Below, in pieces: positions 1 to 11,189 of a stretch of DNA of 64,000 bases. Source of the stretch: Paralvinella palmiformis. Lineage: Eukaryota; Annelida; Polychaeta; Terebellida; Alvinellidae. The stretch is from NCBI GenBank assembly GCA_025642065.1, contig JAODUP010000318.1, forward strand, positions 383,933 through 447,932, read 5' to 3'. The notes beneath the pieces were generated by a model, which saw nothing but the letters and a program-made list of their open reading frames with translations, was not told the DNA's origin and did no database searches. Each line of letters opens with the position of its first letter. The stretch's first letter is position 1. The translations under genes and the position numbers were made by a program.

Positions 1-387
1 GGTGTCTTTAAGAACATTATCTATACATATATAAACGCATACAAACACAAGCGAAAATAATAAATTCGTATTTTACAAAATGGTACACGATCAAGTGGTT
101 GCGAAACGGGCTTCTCATCTTACAACCACAAGGCTGACAAAACGGGAAGGTCCCGTGCCATGGTGTTTGTTTCAGTGATTACCTACCATCCGGTCAAAAA
201 ACACAAATCTTACTCAAAAATAAATTAACCGAAACGACAAAAAGAGAGATATTCAACGCTGTGAGCCTCAAACGTGTACTGGTCATTATAAAATAATACC
301 CGACCTGCCCCTCCCTTTGGGTAATGTAAATTATAGTAATTCTATTGCAACCGGCCTATCATATACATCTGGATTTTTGTTAACTGT
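1..387. other. No recognised gene
   Basis: AT-rich leader before the first retroelement remnant. Frames are broken and I recognise no domain, although 100-260 is a little richer in GC and could hold decayed coding sequence. Confidence 0.4.
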
Positions 388-1020
388 AGCAAGGACAACA
401 ATCTCAAAACTTTACTGCTGAACAATATCGTGAGGAACAGGTCAGTAATTCGGCAACGTCTTCTAGAGAACACTCAACTTGACCCCAAAACTGCCTTTGA
501 TCAAGCAAATTCCTTAGATTTGGCGCAGAAAAACTCAGAAGCATACGCCATGTCCAGCATTCCCGTAACTGCAGCGGTGCCAAATTGCATCTAAGAAGAA
601 ATGCTATTTCTGCGGTGATTCCATTCACAATAGGAGAAATTGCCCGGAACGTAATTCCGTATGTAGCAACTGTGGAAAAAAGGGACATTTTGGAAAGGTA
701 TGTCGAACGACAATGGAAGTACAACGACTGCAATATTCTCACTTATCATTTGCTTCATCACAGATGCATGTCCAAACAGTCTGTCACAGTCTTCTGTGAA
801 TGTCTCCGTCTGTGGAACTACACTGTCAGCACTCATTGACCCTGGAAGCTCTGATAGCTTCATAAGTCAAGTACTGGCCGAAAAAGTGAACCTGAAGATT
901 CATCCGTCGACACAAGCTATTTCCATGGCTCTCACTTCTCTGAAGACACACGCCATTGGCCACTGTTTTGGAGACATCAACCTCAATCACCGTGCCTACA
1001 AATCCACACGTCTTGTTGTT
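388..1020 (+). pseudogene. Ty3/gypsy-type gag-protease remnant
   Basis: This is the 3' part of a retrotransposon gag followed by its aspartic protease. The nucleocapsid carries two zinc knuckles at about 600-712, both CX2CX4HX4C: CYFCGDSIHNRRNC and CSNCGKKGHFGKVC. The protease follows with ALIDPGSSDSFIS, a retropepsin-type active-site stretch, then a hydrophobic tail to about 1020. Frames shift between gag and protease, and a gag segment present in the copy at 18.3 kb is missing here near 440. Homology with the protease at 23.7 kb stops sharply near 1020, where NADAR-type sequence begins. The product would package element RNA and mature the polyprotein. The copy is broken and cannot be functional. 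Family assignment is secure at the Ty3-type level; clade is not established. Confidence 0.85.
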
Positions 1021-1581
1021 CCAGATAGGTAAAACACAATATGACATACATGAACTGGCGAAATTACCAATGGGTTTACAAATATCAGTGGCTAGTCAGA
1101 ACGCTGGAGACATCAAACTATTTTTCGGCATGGAGTCACCCTTCTCGAATTTGTACCCCGCTTAATTCACAATTGAGAAGGTAAGATACTCCTCCATCGA
1201 ACAATACTACTATATGAGTAAAGCACGCCACTATAATGATCATTAATCGCAGGTAAACATCATGGCAACTGATGATCCGGTGACCATCAAGCGTATTGAT
1301 AAGGAAATAGCGACAGGTGACAGCGAGTGGAACAAGAATCCCGAGGCTCAAACAGCCATGCACACAGGCGTTCTCGCTAAGTTCACGCATAACGAATACC
1401 TGGGTCGTGTCCTACTGAGTACTGGTGAGTAAATCCTGGCTGAGGCGAATTCTTATGACTCCGTGTGGGGAATAGGGCTACACCGTAATGACCCAAGTGC
1501 AGCTAAAAAACTGACTGGAAAGGTGAAAATAAACTGGGTGAACTATTAATGGCTGTGAGGTATGACCCAAGAGCGCAATAA
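1021..1581 (+). pseudogene. NADAR-domain (YbiA-like) pseudogene
   Basis: Translation shows a nearly complete NADAR domain. In order: FFGMESPFSNLYP, then YSSIEQYYYMSKA (the conserved S/T-x-E-x-Y helix), a DDPVTIKRI segment, W-x-K, GVLAKFTHN, LLSTGE, a YDSVWGIGLH core, and after a one-base shift ELLMAVR, ending on a natural TAA at 1579-1581. NADAR enzymes act on NAD-derived or ADP-ribosylated substrates, including ADP-ribosylated guanine in nucleic acid. At least three in-frame TAA codons (after YPA, NDH and TGE) and one frameshift break this copy. The 5' side abuts the retroelement protease at about 1020, so the N-terminus may have been lost or the sequence captured. Domain identity rests on my own motif reading and is strong; the pseudogene call is secure unless introns hide the stops. 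Confidence 0.8.
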
Positions 1582-2829
1582 CCTAAAACAAACACGTGAT
1601 GCGTCAACGAAGCTTTGAAAAGACTTTGTACTATGTGCGTTATGATAACTACAATATATGAGTGAAAAAAACTGGTCTTGTCAAATTAGAATTATAAACT
1701 AAATCAAAAACTAAATTCTAAATATACCAGTGAGTCATGCTCCACGCATTATATTGAATTATAGTATAATAATGATAGTTATCCTAACTGGATTGCAATA
1801 TTTGTCAAATCGGAATTGGACAATAAGGCCTGTTATATTTTAATTGTTCTCACATTAAACTCTATCATTGAAATTGTGTATGAATGACTTCGTATGGTAT
1901 GCATTTCGTTAAATATCAACATCATTTCTCTCACTAGCCACAATATTCATTGTATTGTATCATTACCAGTAACTCGCGGCATGCGGATGTACAGTATACT
2001 CGTCATAATATCTAATTTAATTAATTTCTCATCACTGACTTATGACACGTATAGTTATATTTGTTCTTAACTGATTGAGCGTTGACTATTTCTTGTTTTA
2101 GGTTGAAAATTCCATCTCACACGAACGACTATGTTTGTTGTATTTATGCTAATGCGGAGCCTTGATATTTACATAAATGCAGGCAGTTACTTTTCCCCAC
2201 GTGACACTGTTGTTTACATATGGAACAACATTAAATGCACAATATTTTATTTGTTTGCACTTTCCATTCAAATATAGATTTAAACAGAAAGTAATACATA
2301 TCCAATATATTAGAGGGGGTATTTTACTATGTGTAGTTAGTAAGTGTAACATGCTTTCATGGATCTCTTGTGTTCAGGCTTACTTGTTTTGTACCTGTGT
2401 CATCCCGTCGGCAGGAACAGCTGATCGTCTTAGTGTTGTCCGTCACACGTGGTCGGCCATGAAACTAACTTATCGATAGGCGACTCAATTAGGCAGTCGT
2501 GGCCCGTTTTTATTCCACAACAACTGGTTACCACAACTGTATATGCAACACGCTAAATCTACTTTATCCAGAAAATGTGTGGCCATTGGTTTATCACGGC
2601 ATTTGTACTGTCAGTAAATACATGAACTGGGAAAGTTTAACCTCGTGGTAGTACTTATTTGTTTCTGTTTACATCGCAGATACACTAGTGATTTGATGCA
2701 CCAATGGCCACGGAAATGTCTCGTCGGTTCCGCTGATCTGAATGTCCACGTATATAATAACAAACAAACAGCGGTCTAGGTCTGTTTTGGTTGAAGCAAG
2801 GGAAAGTTGTGATGTTCTGTCGTTTGCTT
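1582..2829. other. Intergenic, AT-rich
   Basis: Short uninformative frames only. A slightly GC-richer patch at 2390-2520 has no recognisable product. Confidence 0.5.
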
Positions 2830-3310
2830 TTTGTGGAGTAACTTGTCGCTTGATAATGACTTGTTGGCATGGGTCTCAGAAAATTGTGTTAGCAAAAGAA
2901 GGTCAGATTTAGAAATTCCTGACGTGGAAATTATGTCTTTGGAGTCCGTTCCCAAAACAACAAGGTCCTGTTTCTTGTCGCTTACCATACCAAAGAATAG
3001 TTACACTTCTGGGACTCACTACAAGAATGCTATAACAAAGCTGTTATTGTCGGCTATAGCTATATCATAATTATTGGTGACCTTAATGCTGACCCCTCTA
3101 CACAGAATGGTGAATTATTGCTGGCTTTTGTAACAACCTTACAAAACACATACATGAGCCAACTCGCATCACTGAACTAACATCTTCTGAATTAGATCAG
3201 ATTATCACTAACTGTGAGGACTTGGTATCTGATGTCGCAGCAACAAGTGCGGTATCGTATAACGACCACCACACCGTAAGTGGTAAAATCAAGTTCAATG
3301 TAAAGCGTCC
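2830..3310 (+). pseudogene. LINE 1 APE endonuclease part
   Basis: Fragments of the endonuclease C-terminal half: LEIPDVEIM, then IIIGDLNADPS (the conserved GDLNA motif), SSELDQIITN, and YNDHHTV in place of the usual S-D-H-x-x. These come in the expected order but in shifting frames. This enzyme nicks target DNA during target-primed reverse transcription. The N-terminal catalytic motifs are not visible, so the copy is either 5'-truncated or too decayed to read before 2830. Confidence 0.75.
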
Positions 3311-3344
3311 CAAAGCATGCCAGCGTTTGATGTGACAATACGAA

Positions 3345-5542
3345 TTGGCTGATTTCGAACGCCTTCGAAGAAACTTAAGTGAATGTAATTGGAATGAATG
3401 TTTTAATAGTGATGATATTGATGTCACATCTCGGGCTTTCACTGACACCTTACTCAGTGTCGCTCTTGAATGCATTCTTAATAAGTTGAATACAGTTAGA
3501 CCATGGGACAAACCTTTCTTTAATGGATATCTAAGGTGCTTGAGAAGGACCAAAGATCGCGTCCATCGACTTGCTAAACAAGATAACACAGCCGAAGTTT
3601 GGGAATCATTTAGAAACCATCGAAGATTCTATTGTTCTGAAATAAGACGATTGAAAAAGGAAACACTCCAAAAGGTACTGATTGACATGGGTGAATCATG
3701 GGTGAGTAATGGGTGAGTTATTGGCGTCCAATCCGTTGAAATCGTGGCAACTATCAAGAAGACTAGACAATAAACAGTCTAGGTCAACACCTGCGAATCT
3801 CCCGTCAAATTATAATATGTTGACTCAAAATAAACTGGAACATCTAGAAACTAGAGTTGGTGATGTGCAAAAATGTCTGTCTCAGATGGACACCATCATA
3901 GCTTTTGGACCCGATGGAGTGAGCCCGAGGCTGCTTAAGGAGGGAGCACCTGTCTTATGCAAGTTATTCAACCTATCCCTTAGCACAAGTATCTTTCCAA
4001 AAACATGGAAATGACAGAGCATTAAAATCTAACTATAGACCGGTTTCTTTGTTAAGCTGTGTGGGAAAACTGGTCTTTATGACGTTATTTGATTATTTTA
4101 GGAGAAATCTTCTCATTTCTGTTTGACAATCAGGATGTATTCCTGGTCACTCATCTGTAACCCATTTGATCGAAATGTACCACAACTTTTGTCAAGCTGT
4201 GTCAGTAGGCAAAGAGATTAGAATAGTATTTTGTGACGTCAGTAGAGCTTTCGACCGGGTATGGCACCGTGGTCTAATTTTTAAGTTAGAAAAATGTAGC
4301 ATTTCAGCGAGTTGTAATAAATGGACAGTTTTCACTTTGGAGTCGGATACTGGCTGGAGTCCCCCAAGGATCAGTCCTTGGCCCTCTACATTTTCTGATT
4401 TTTCTAAACGACATAACGCATGTTGTCAAGCATTGTCAGATCAGAATGTTTGCTGACGACACATCATATTGTTCATTGAGGTGGACGATAGAGTAAGTGC
4501 AGCTGAACGTCTCGAACAAGACCTAGCAGCTATTAGTGCATGGGCAAAAACATGGCTAGTGAGGTTCAGTCCGCCGAAATCGGAATCCCTCATAATATCT
4601 TATAAAACAAATATCGCTGAACACCCACCCATCCATATGCATGGTAGTGCACTAAATGAAGTGTCATACCACAAACATGTGGGTATTATTCTGAGCAAGG
4701 ACCTCTCTTGGCACAAACATATTAGTTAAATAGAGATCAAAGTAAGAAGATCTGTTCTGAACCGAATGACTCGGTTTAAATATATAACTAGATCGGAGGT
4801 CCCTTGAAAGAATATACATATTCATTTTTAGATCTATCATGGAATACGGTGACGCGATTTGGGATGCTGGTAATCAAATAGATTTAGACAGATTGGAGAT
4901 GGTCAAAAAAGATGCTGCCCGAGTGGTGACTGGGGCTACCGCTCGTTGTAGCACAGTATTTCTTATGAAAGATTTGGCATGGGCACCTTTACAATCCAGC
5001 AGACGAAGCCAACGACTGACACTATTTTACAAAATAGTGAATGGCCTGTCACCGCCATACTTATGCGAATTGTTACCAACACGTGTAGCTGATAGAATGA
5101 GATACGCTCTACGCACGTCACAAGATTTTAGAATGCCTGTTTGTAGAACTAATTCATTCAAGAGCTCATTCCTGCCAAATACCGGGAACGTGCAAATAGT
5201 TTGTACTACTATAGGCCTTGTTCCTTAAATGTTCAAATGGCTAGATGAAGGATAGGATGTAGTAACCTCCATTCACATTTGTGTCGTAACCTTCATGTTG
5301 AAGAAAGCGCATCCGGTAAATGTGGCCATGCAGATTAAGATTGTGATCACTATTTCTTCTGTTGTGAAGCATACGCTGCCCAGAGACTTCAGCTATTTGG
5401 TGTAATTGACCAAGCCACCCTAAGTATTCAAACAATTCTTCACGATGAGGCAAATATATCGAAGGAGGATAATATCAAGATATTGGATGTTATACGTCAA
5501 TACATAATAGACACGGGAAAATTTAGGTTAGGAAATTCATAA
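3345..5542 (+). pseudogene. LINE 1 reverse transcriptase and C-terminus
   Basis: A linker ORF (3345-3716) leads into reverse transcriptase: FGPDGVSPRLLK, then FCDVSRAFDRVWH (palm motif A), remnants of the GVPQGS box near 4360, and FADDTSY in a broken frame near 4450. The thumb and connection (RLEMVKKDAARVVTGAT, 4839-5228) follow, then a Cys/His-rich tail (CGHAD..CDHYFFCCEAY) up to about 5542. The order matches a jockey/CR1-type ORF2. Frameshifts occur between 4014 and 4166, at 4456, and near 4730-4840, so no product is expected. Confidence 0.85.
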
Positions 5543-5726
5543 AGTAGATGCTCGATTGCTCAGAGGTCTATTAATTTAATATACTTGTTATTCAATGCCT
5601 AGCTGGTTACCCGTTCCGCACATCCCCTCGCCATCTTGCCTAATCACAATATGTATATATGTTTTGAAACCCATTTGTATATGCTTTGCATGTTTGGGAA
5701 TCAATAAATATTGTTTAAACTAAGTG

Positions 5727-6760
5727 ACCAAACTTCTCTGATAAGATACAGCCTCTTGTGAATGCTACATCTTTCCCACTGGATGAATCTGCTCTATCTG
5801 CCTTTGAGTTACTCAAAAAGGAACTTGAGAGAGCTCCACTCCACATCACAGATAAAAGCTAACCATTTGTAGTCGAATGTGATGCATCAGATGTTTGTGT
5901 CTCTACGACACTAAACCAATGCGGACGACCTGTTGCATTCATATCAAGAACACACCAAGGTAGTGAATTCCATTATCCATCAGTTGAAAAGGAAGCAACA
6001 GCTATAATAGAAGCTGATCGTCATTTTTAGTGACGGATCAACGTTCAGTGGCCTTCATGATTGACAAGAGGAACCATTTTAAGATCAAGAACAAGATTCA
6101 CACCTGGTGACTTGAACTGGCTTCATTCAGCTACACTGTGAAGTATCGACCAGGCAAGGACAATGCTACATGGGACACGTTCATACGTGCTATTGTTGCT
6201 TATATGTCAACCTCAAACCTCACCGAAATCCACAATGGGAATATTGCATTTTGTGAGATCAAAGAACATGTCATTTCAACGGAAGACGTCAAGAAAGCAT
6301 GTTCCAAATGCAGAATCTGTGCTGAGCTAAAACCACAATTCTATCGTCCAACCCCCGGAACGCTGATAAAGGCTACGCAGCCAATGGAGCGACTCGGTAT
6401 TGATTTCAAAGGACCACTGCCTACAACATCACGGAATGCATACATACTCACAGTAGTGGAGGAGTATTAACGTTTGCCTTTTGCATTTCCATGCCCAAAC
6501 GTGCACTCATCAACGGTGATAAGGTGCCCTAATCAAATATTTACTGTGTGCGGCATGCCTAGCTACATTCACCCTGACCGTGGTCCATCCTTTCTTTTTC
6601 AAAAACTTAAAGAACGCCTATCTGAACAATGAATATCGACAAGCAAATCCACACCCAACCACCCCATCGGCAATGGGCAGGTGGAAAGATACAATGGTAT
6701 CATCAATAAATTGGTTTTGAGTTGCATGAGAAACTCATTATTGAACTAACTTTTGAACTG
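5727..6760 (+). pseudogene. Ty3/gypsy RNase H-integrase remnant
   Basis: The region opens with the end of reverse transcriptase and RNase H (PFVVECDASDV, GRPVAFISRT, EFHYPSVEKEA), then the tether VKYRPGKDNAT. Integrase follows with CSKCRIC from the zinc-binding domain and the DDE core: GIDFKGPLP (first D), HPDRGPSF (second D) and NGQVERYNG (E). Frames shift several times. The central reverse transcriptase, about 1.2 kb in an intact element, is missing between the protease at 1 kb and this segment. The zinc-binding domain has lost the His-containing piece that is kept in the inverted copy at 25.8 kb. Integrase inserts element cDNA into the chromosome; this copy is dead. Confidence 0.85.
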
Positions 6761-7467
6761 AACATTTGAATTGGATATTTTAAACTTTAAACCCCCCGAA
6801 CAAATCCACGCTTTCCTTGTAAAGACCAATGGTTCGACTGGCAGATGTTTTATATATCTTACCACACAATCAAACAGTGAATATTACAGAAATTGCCTCG
6901 TGTCTATGGTATTAATCTGTTTGTGAAATGTTTTAATGGGTATTGGGTAGAGTGCATTTGTTGTCTTTCACAATCTGAGACCAGGAAACGGGGAGAACAT
7001 TTGAACGATTATATCAAGTGTCGTGCCTTTTATTGAGTGGCTGTTCATATCTCCTCCTACACCACTCACAGAATAAGCATTAGGTGAAGATGGAGCCGAA
7101 TCATGGCGAGAGCGATTACTGCCAGAGTGTATTACGTCATCGGAGGATCTTTAACGTCATCCGTATTAATCAATTCAATGAAGACGGGTGCGGAATATAA
7201 CGTTGTTAGCCACCCACGATGTTGTCAGACGAGAAATTAATCTATGCAAAATTGACAGATGTTGACATCGTGAATATTTATATTGGTCGTTTTACATAAG
7301 TTTCTGAAAACAGACATAAATACACCCCCCCCCAAATGTCTCAAGCTGTAATATTACTAGTTAATAATGATATTTGCATTGATAATGATGTTCGCACGGA
7401 GAAAGGTAATTGTGATTGTGGTTTACAGTGAAAGGAGATCTTCTTTGATATGATGTTTTGTTTGGTG

Positions 7468-7500
<33 letters not shown>

Positions 7501-7685
7501 TCGAAGGTTTATCACTACACATTATCAATTTATTTAACGATGTAGAACTTGATATTTTAAATATAAATGGTGATACTGAAAGACATGCGTGCTTAGTCCG
7601 TGATGTGAAGGTTATGTGTGGTTCATTAAATAATCTTGTTGTGTTACTATAGGTGATAACTGTATCCGAAATGAACACCTCAACA
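6761..7685 (+). repeat. Ty3-type 3' noncoding end, probable LTR
   Basis: Noncoding sequence after integrase, nearly identical to the reverse complement of 24349-25320. It holds a purine-rich tract at about 6981-6998 (a possible polypurine tract), a C9 run at 7327-7335 and a (TA)n tract at 7470-7497. It ends in CCTCAACA at 7685. Both copies share CGA immediately outside that end, so the exact boundary is uncertain. No second copy lies at a 5' end in this window, so LTR status is inferred. Confidence 0.55.
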
Positions 7686-8035
7686 CGAATGGCTTTTGCA
7701 AGATGAACTCTGCAGTTCACACATGTTTCATGTGATAAGCAAATAATTATGGCTATAGATTATTACAGATGGGTAAAAATGCTACTGTAATAATATATGT
7801 AATAATAATAATAATAATAACAACAACAGCCAGAGCGTCAATTAATTCCGGAATTGGAATTGATGGTCAATTCCATTACCAATTCTGGAATTGGAATTGG
7901 AGTTGATTATTTAAAAAAAGGGAATTGGAATTGAGACATTTTGAATTGAAATTGGATTTGAGAAATTTTGAATTGGAATTGAAGTTTCCTACAAAAAGAA
8001 TTAAATCCACAAATTAATTTACCATTTTTACTAAG

Positions 8036-8095
8036 TTAGCACTTACATGTGGTGTTACTATTATCCTGGAACCAAAATGATCAAGAACTTTGGTT

Positions 8096-8130
<35 letters not shown>

Positions 8131-8265
8131 ATACGCACACTGACCGTGGAACCACCAGTGAGAGCTTAACCAATTAAATGGTCTGTGACACCACCACATA
8201 TAATACCTGTAATCTATATAGTGATAGTGCTATTTAGGAATTAATTAATTTTATCATCTCACCAG
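8036..8265 (-). repeat. Recombinase 3' flank, copy 1
   Basis: Pairs with 8630-8832 as a direct repeat. Both contain CACTTACATGTGGTGTT, an accession of GGAACCA, ACCAATTAAA and CCTGTAATCTA. Copy 1 has gained a (TA)n tract at 8100-8128. Confidence 0.65.
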
Positions 8266-8540
8266 GAATGCTAATCTAGAGCATAAAATTTGCCCCTTGT
8301 CTCCTAAAACTGTGACTACTATAACCTGGCCCCAGACCTAACTGGTTTAATAACATTTTTGTGAACTTACCATATGTCAGTGGTTTAGTATCCAGCAGCG
8401 TTGTGAAAGTAAACACAGGATCTGACCCCTGCTGGGCGGAACTAAGCAAAAACATTCGTTTTAAGGCTCTTACTGGACAGTGGAATATAAACACATCTTT
8501 GATGATTACAGAATACACTTTTACATGGGGATGCACCCAA
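8215..8540 (-). pseudogene. Tyrosine recombinase C-terminus (Crypton/DIRS-like)
   Basis: On the minus strand the fragment reads CPVRALKRMF, PLTYGKFTKMLLNQLG, then HSFRRQGANFML. This is the H-x-x-R box of tyrosine recombinases and XerD-like transposon integrases. After an in-frame stop the same frame continues ISIPGEMIKLI and then SLYRLQV, which matches the expected position of the catalytic tyrosine. The first catalytic Arg lies upstream and is not seen. Premature TAG and TAA codons and the lack of an N-terminal half make it a remnant. Domain identity is inferred from motif spacing. Confidence 0.7.
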
Positions 8541-8629
8541 GACTATTATGATTCACCACTTGATATATTCAAATATCTCTTTAGCTAAAAGCACCTTGTG
8601 GTTAGGCTTTTACAATTTTGTACCTCGTT

Positions 8630-8832
8630 AACACTTACATGTGGTGTTGCTAATATACTGGAACCATAGTGATCCATAACTATATATATCAGATATGCAC
8701 ATTGACTGTGGCACAGCACGTGAGCATTTAACCAATTAAAATGGTCTGGATACCGTGGGCTCCACTCACAACACGGTGACACCACCACAACATACCTGTA
8801 ATCTACATAGAGATATTGCTATTCAGGATGTC
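8630..8832 (-). repeat. Recombinase 3' flank, copy 2
   Basis: Second copy of the 8036-8265 segment, without the TA tract and with an extra 30-40 bp near 8750. A shared block ending in ACCATTT lies outside both copies (8000-8030 and 8848-8876). Confidence 0.65.
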
Positions 8833-9144
8833 TAAACGGGCAAAAAAAAATTAAATCCACAAATTAATTTACCATTTAATTATTTTGTAATTCAGAAATA
8901 TTACTTGGAATATAAACTTCTAGGGGTAGATATTCCAAATAGTTACTGGGAGTGGCTACTCATGGTAAAATGTATTAGGCGAAAAAAGAGTCGGAATTGG
9001 AATTGGAATTGATAAATTCAGAATTGAATTGGAATTGATAAATATGATATGGAATTGCAATTGACCAAATGAAATTCAGTGGAATTTGAATTGAGATTGG
9101 AATTGACAAAATGGAATTGACCCCATGTCTGATAACAACAACAG

Positions 9145-9232
9145 TACTACTACTACTACTACTAATAATAATAATAATGTATATTTAATAAAGCGCCCTT
9201 ACTAGCAGGAGCCATTCAAAGACGCTGTACAA
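9145..9232 (-). mobile_element. LINE/SINE 3' tail with AAT repeat
   Basis: Read on the minus strand this is GGCGCTTTATTAAATATACA followed by an (ATT)n/(AGT)n tail. It is nearly identical to the tail at 30484-30565. GCGCTxTAT-AAAT plus ATT repeats is a common end of L2/CR1-related SINEs and LINEs. The element body is not recognisable. Confidence 0.5.
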
Positions 9233-9640
9233 TTAATATTTAATATAATAATATCCCAAATAATAGGTCTGTAAAAACCCTATCAGAGATTTAAAAGATA
9301 ATTATTATTTAAGCGTGTTGAGTTTCATGAGATGTCGTTTGATGTTCACAATCCTTAATGATGCCCTTCAGAAGATTTCTGTTTCAGAAGAGGAAGATTG
9401 CGGAGATATCCGAAACATAAAGTACTACACATAATGTGGTGTTGACAATATTACGAATAAATGTATCCAGGCATTCGGTGATTTGTTTTGTTACAAAATC
9501 ATTTTATATAGTTTTAATATGAAATGTTGTAGCTGAGAGTTAGAAATGGTGGAACCATAGTACTAATTTACAAGAAAAGAAACATTAATAACCCTCATAA
9601 TTATAGATGGACTACTCGTTTTGGGATGTTTAGGAAACCA
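9233..9640. other. Intergenic, AT-rich
   Basis: Nothing recognised. Confidence 0.4.
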
Positions 9641-9644
9641 ACAT

Positions 9645-9680
<36 letters not shown>

Positions 9681-9930
9681 TAATGATTTTTCACAAATAT
9701 TCTGACAAAAGAGCCTTAATAGGGGGTGAATATGACATCGGTTGTGAATATGATTGGGACTATGATGTTTACTCATTGCAATTTTATTTATTTTTATCCT
9801 TTATTTATTTGGGCCGAAGTCCCGAGTATCACTGAACACGAGTAAGCTTTAAAGTTCATGCGGAGCGCGGCTTTTAATGATGATGATGATGATTTATGTC
9901 AACTAAAACCTTCCATCATCTGACATTTCA
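9641..9930 (+). repeat. Dispersed repeat, left copy
   Basis: Starts with a (TA)n tract, then TCTGACAAAAGAGCC and GACATCGGTTG, then a GTTCATGCGGAGCGC stretch. It matches 11190-11470 in the same order. The segment ACTAAAACCTTCCATCATC at about 9903 also appears inverted at 14262-14285. Confidence 0.45.
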
Positions 9931-10282
9931 ATCAAATTGGACGAATACAAGGAGGAAATATTTGCGTCCTATTTAAGTTGCATAAAATATCAAATTTTAT
10001 AAAAGGGATAACAAAAAACTAACTTTGTCAGATATTTTTATTTCCAACAAACATTCTTAATCAGGGAGAAAATCTCCCCCTTTTGTCGTTTGCACTTTAA
10101 AGCGCCTTAAAATTGTTTCTAAAGACGAGTTGATAAGGCACGACTGAATGTAAGAGATATTCTTGAAGTTGATAATACTGTTCTATACAAATATATTGTA
10201 GTATGGAGCATAGTGATGATAATAATAAACAACATACTAGAATAAGAAATCAATTTCGTATTATGTCCAAATATGTTGTAGT

Positions 10283-11061
10283 ATGTCAATCACAATATAT
10301 TTTACATGTTGTAGTATGTTGATCACAATATATTTTACATGTTGTAGTATGTCAATCACAATATATTGTACATGTTGTAGTATGTTGATCACAATATATT
10401 TTACATGTTGTAGTATGTCAATCACAATATATTGTACATGTTGTAGTATGCTGATCACAATATATTTTACATGTTGTAGTATGTCAATCACAATATATTT
10501 TACATGTTGTAGTATGTCAATCACAATATATTTTACATGTTGTAGTATGTCAATCACAATATATTGTACATGTTGTAGTATGTTGATCACAATATATTTT
10601 ACATGTTGTAGTATGTCAATCACAATATATTGTACATGTTGTAGTATGTTGATCACAATATATTTTACATGTTGTAGTATGTCAATCACAATATATTGTA
10701 CATGTTGTAGTATGTCAATCACAATATATTTTACATGTTGTAGTATGTCAATCACAATATATTGTACATGTTGTAGTATGTTGATCACAATATATTTTAC
10801 ATGTTGTAGTATGTCAATCACAATATATTGTACATGTTGTAGTATGTTGATCACAATATATTTTACATGTTGTAGTATGTCAATCACAATATATTGTACA
10901 TGTTGTAGTATGCTGATCACAATATATTTTACATGTTGTAGTATGTCAATCACAATATATTTTACATGTTGTAGTATGTCAATCACAATATATTTTACAT
11001 GTTGTAGTATGTTGATCACAATATATTTTACATGTTGTAGTATGTCAATCACAATATATTT
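10283..11061. repeat. 33-bp minisatellite, about 23.6 copies
   Basis: Perfectly periodic 33-bp units built on ATGTCAATCACAATATATTT plus TACATGTTGTAGT. Two sites vary: TCA versus TTG/CTG near the start, and TTT versus TTG in the middle. They alternate so that much of the array is a 66-bp higher-order repeat. The rare CTG variant occurs only at 10448 and 10910, exactly 14 units (462 bp) apart and each followed by the same two units. Because 33 is a multiple of 3, both strands stay open for over 260 codons; this is a by-product and not evidence of a gene. Confidence 0.95.
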
Positions 11062-11189
11062 TCCCGCACAGAATAACCATAGCCATAGGTAAATAGTCTC
11101 ACGCTCTACTCATGAGGCCAAAGAGGCGGTTGTAGGCAATACATTTTACATGATTTAGCCGGTTGATCATAATAGATCTTGTTATCTAT

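Larger units (their letters stand above)
2830..5725 (+). mobile_element. LINE 1, jockey/CR1-like, degenerate
   Basis: A nearly full-length second ORF of a non-LTR retrotransposon. It has an APE-type endonuclease, reverse transcriptase and a C-terminal Cys/His region, then a 3' UTR with an AATAAA at about 5702. It lies between the Ty3 protease remnant plus NADAR pseudogene and the Ty3 RNase H/integrase remnant, so it probably inserted into an already mosaic locus. Many stops and frameshifts are present. Clade naming beyond the jockey/CR1 group would need a phylogeny. Confidence 0.85.
7829..9133. mobile_element. Tyrosine-recombinase element with GGAATTG-rich ends
   Basis: The block begins with CAG..GTCAATT and ends, read in reverse complement, with CAGACATGGGGTCAATTCC, which looks like a degenerate inverted terminus. 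Both ends carry tracts of GGAATTG units (7837-7985 and 8990-9125). Inside are a minus-strand tyrosine recombinase fragment and two copies of its 3' flank. DIRS-like elements and Cryptons use such recombinases; which applies is not decided here. Confidence 0.5.

Noticed and set aside
10283..11061. CRISPR-like array
   Set aside because: Units are contiguous with no unique spacers, and the context is eukaryotic.
10261..11092. 263- and 269-codon ORFs on both strands
   Set aside because: They follow from a 33-bp repeat (a multiple of 3) without stops; no gene features.
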